A stretch of 7,145 nt of DNA. Source: Spirochaetia bacterium. Lineage in GTDB: Bacteria > Spirochaetota > UBA4802 > UBA5550. Under the pieces are notes generated by a model that saw only the letters and a program-made list of their open reading frames with translations, did not search any database and had not been told where the DNA came from. Location: assembly GCA_031289575.1 (NCBI GenBank), contig JAITPE010000146.1:1-7145 (forward strand), in the 5' to 3' direction. Position 1 is the stretch's first letter. The number at the start of each line of letters is the position of its first letter. Both the position numbers and the translations under genes were made by a program. Shown here in pieces: positions 6,748 through 7,145 of this stretch.

Positions 6748-6768
6748 CATCAAATTTGAAGTGCAACA
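6743..6768. repeat. Direct repeats TGCAACA flanking the palindrome TCAAATTTGA
   Basis: On the + strand TGCAACA occurs at 6743-6749 and again at 6762-6768, one 19-nt period apart, on either side of the 10-bp palindrome TCAAATTTGA (6750-6759). A third partial copy, TGCAAC, is at 6707-6712. The left copy overlaps the predicted moaA -35 box, so this could be an operator. No known regulator motif is recognised. The 113-bp gap between moaA and the Rpn-type gene holds only this and the promoter; I see no clear terminator for the Rpn-type gene. Confidence 0.4.
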
Positions 6769-6788
6769 CCACACATGGAGTAAAAGGG

Positions 6789-7145
6789 TTAATTTAGCAT
6801 GTTCTTGGCTAATTTGTTTATCTCCGCAATAGTCAATCCCGTTATTTTTGAAATTTCTTCCACCGGCATTTTGCGCAGCAGAAGTTTTTGGGCAATTTCA
6901 CGGTTGCGTTCGAGTTTACCTTTAAGTTTGCCTTTTTCAATGCCTTCTTCAATGCCTTTAAGTTTAGTTTCTTCAAGTGTCCTTTCTATGACTTCAGTTA
7001 TTGACATTTTGTTTTTCTCCTCTTTAATAATGTTAATATCTTTATTCTTGGTTATATTCTTCAACCATGTTTCAATAATATCGGCTTCCTCTTGTTTCTC
7101 ATTTTTCAGCAAATCCTTTATTGTGTCAATCTCTTTTTCTAGACC
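6789..7145 (-). CDS. Rpn-family recombination-promoting nuclease/putative transposase, C-terminal fragment
   Basis: About 118 codons are visible. The minus-strand frame stays open to the right edge, so the N-terminal PD-(D/E)XK nuclease domain lies outside the window, and the TTG at 7112 is probably just an internal Leu. The tail is typical of the Rpn (PF04754/YhgA-like) family. It has the segment MSITEVIERTLEETK, then charged Gly/Lys/Glu repeats, then an ending RKMPVEEISKITGLTIAEINKLAKN that resembles a small helix-turn-helix. Family members in E. coli stimulate RecA-independent recombination and cleave DNA. The gene is much more AT-rich than the sugar genes (12 G+C in 60 nt at 7021-7080), which suggests acquisition by transfer, as is common in this family. 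Whether the full gene is intact cannot be seen. Identification rests on the tail alone. Confidence 0.75.
   Translation of the reverse strand, partial: GLEKEIDTIKDLLKNEKQEEADIIETWLKNITKNKDINIIKEEKNKMSITEVIERTLEETKLKGIEEGIEKGKLKGKLERNREIAQKLLLRKMPVEEISKITGLTIAEINKLAKNMLN
6909..6965 (-). repeat. Degenerate 12-nt tandem repeat coding for tetrapeptide repeats
   Basis: Within the Rpn-type gene the peptide reads KLKG-IEEG-IEKG-KLKG-KLE, which is four full and one partial copy of a four-residue unit. At DNA level the two clearest units, 6936-6947 and 6948-6959, are identical at 11 of 12 positions (TTCAATGCCTT plus one variable base). Being a multiple of three, gains or losses of a unit would keep the frame. 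Confidence 0.85.

Noticed and set aside
6909..6965. CRISPR-like or minisatellite interpretation of the 12-nt repeats
   Set aside because: The units are short, adjacent without spacers and in frame with a charged protein tail typical of Rpn-family genes.

Overview
The window looks like a chromosomal piece from a Gram-negative bacterium. The support is a TonB-type C-terminal domain, a UDP-sugar pathway of the kind used for surface polysaccharide or LPS, and an Rpn-family gene of a type common in spirochaetes and Bacteroidetes. A spirochaete-like host is possible, but phylum cannot be settled from this sequence. Base composition is mixed: a hand count gives 35 G+C of 60 at 5101-5160 but 12 of 60 at 7021-7080, so the right end is much more AT-rich than the sugar genes.

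Layout. At the left edge, on the + strand, is the 3' part of a hybrid sensor histidine kinase (kinase core plus receiver domain); its sensor part lies outside the window. It converges on, and abuts stop codon to stop codon, a five-gene minus-strand block that reads from about 6675 down to 1247: moaA (GTP 3',8-cyclase), a 57-bp gap, ugd (UDP-glucose 6-dehydrogenase), a UDP-glucuronate 4-epimerase-like gene, a DegT/DnrJ/EryC1/StrS sugar aminotransferase, and a small TonB-like inner-membrane protein. The last four genes overlap by 1, 20 and 10 bp, so they are almost certainly co-transcribed and translationally coupled. A sigma70-like promoter with a 17-bp spacer sits just before moaA. At the right edge, also on the minus strand, is the C-terminal tail of an Rpn-family (PD-(D/E)XK) recombination-promoting nuclease, cut by the window end.

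How the genes fit. Ugd makes UDP-glucuronate from UDP-glucose, and the epimerase would convert it to UDP-galacturonate. The aminotransferase needs a keto-sugar nucleotide that no visible gene clearly makes. The TonB-like protein may energise an outer-membrane step, but no ExbB, ExbD or receptor is in view. MoaA belongs to molybdenum cofactor synthesis and has no obvious functional tie to the sugar genes.

Most unusual signal. A perfect 18-bp inverted repeat with a 5-nt loop (4145-4185) lies wholly inside the epimerase coding sequence, followed on the coding strand by a Shine-Dalgarno-like GGAGGG and an in-frame ATG. I see no convincing evidence of a wholly new multi-gene system. The hairpin, the orphan aminotransferase and the repeat-bearing moaA promoter region deserve the closest look.
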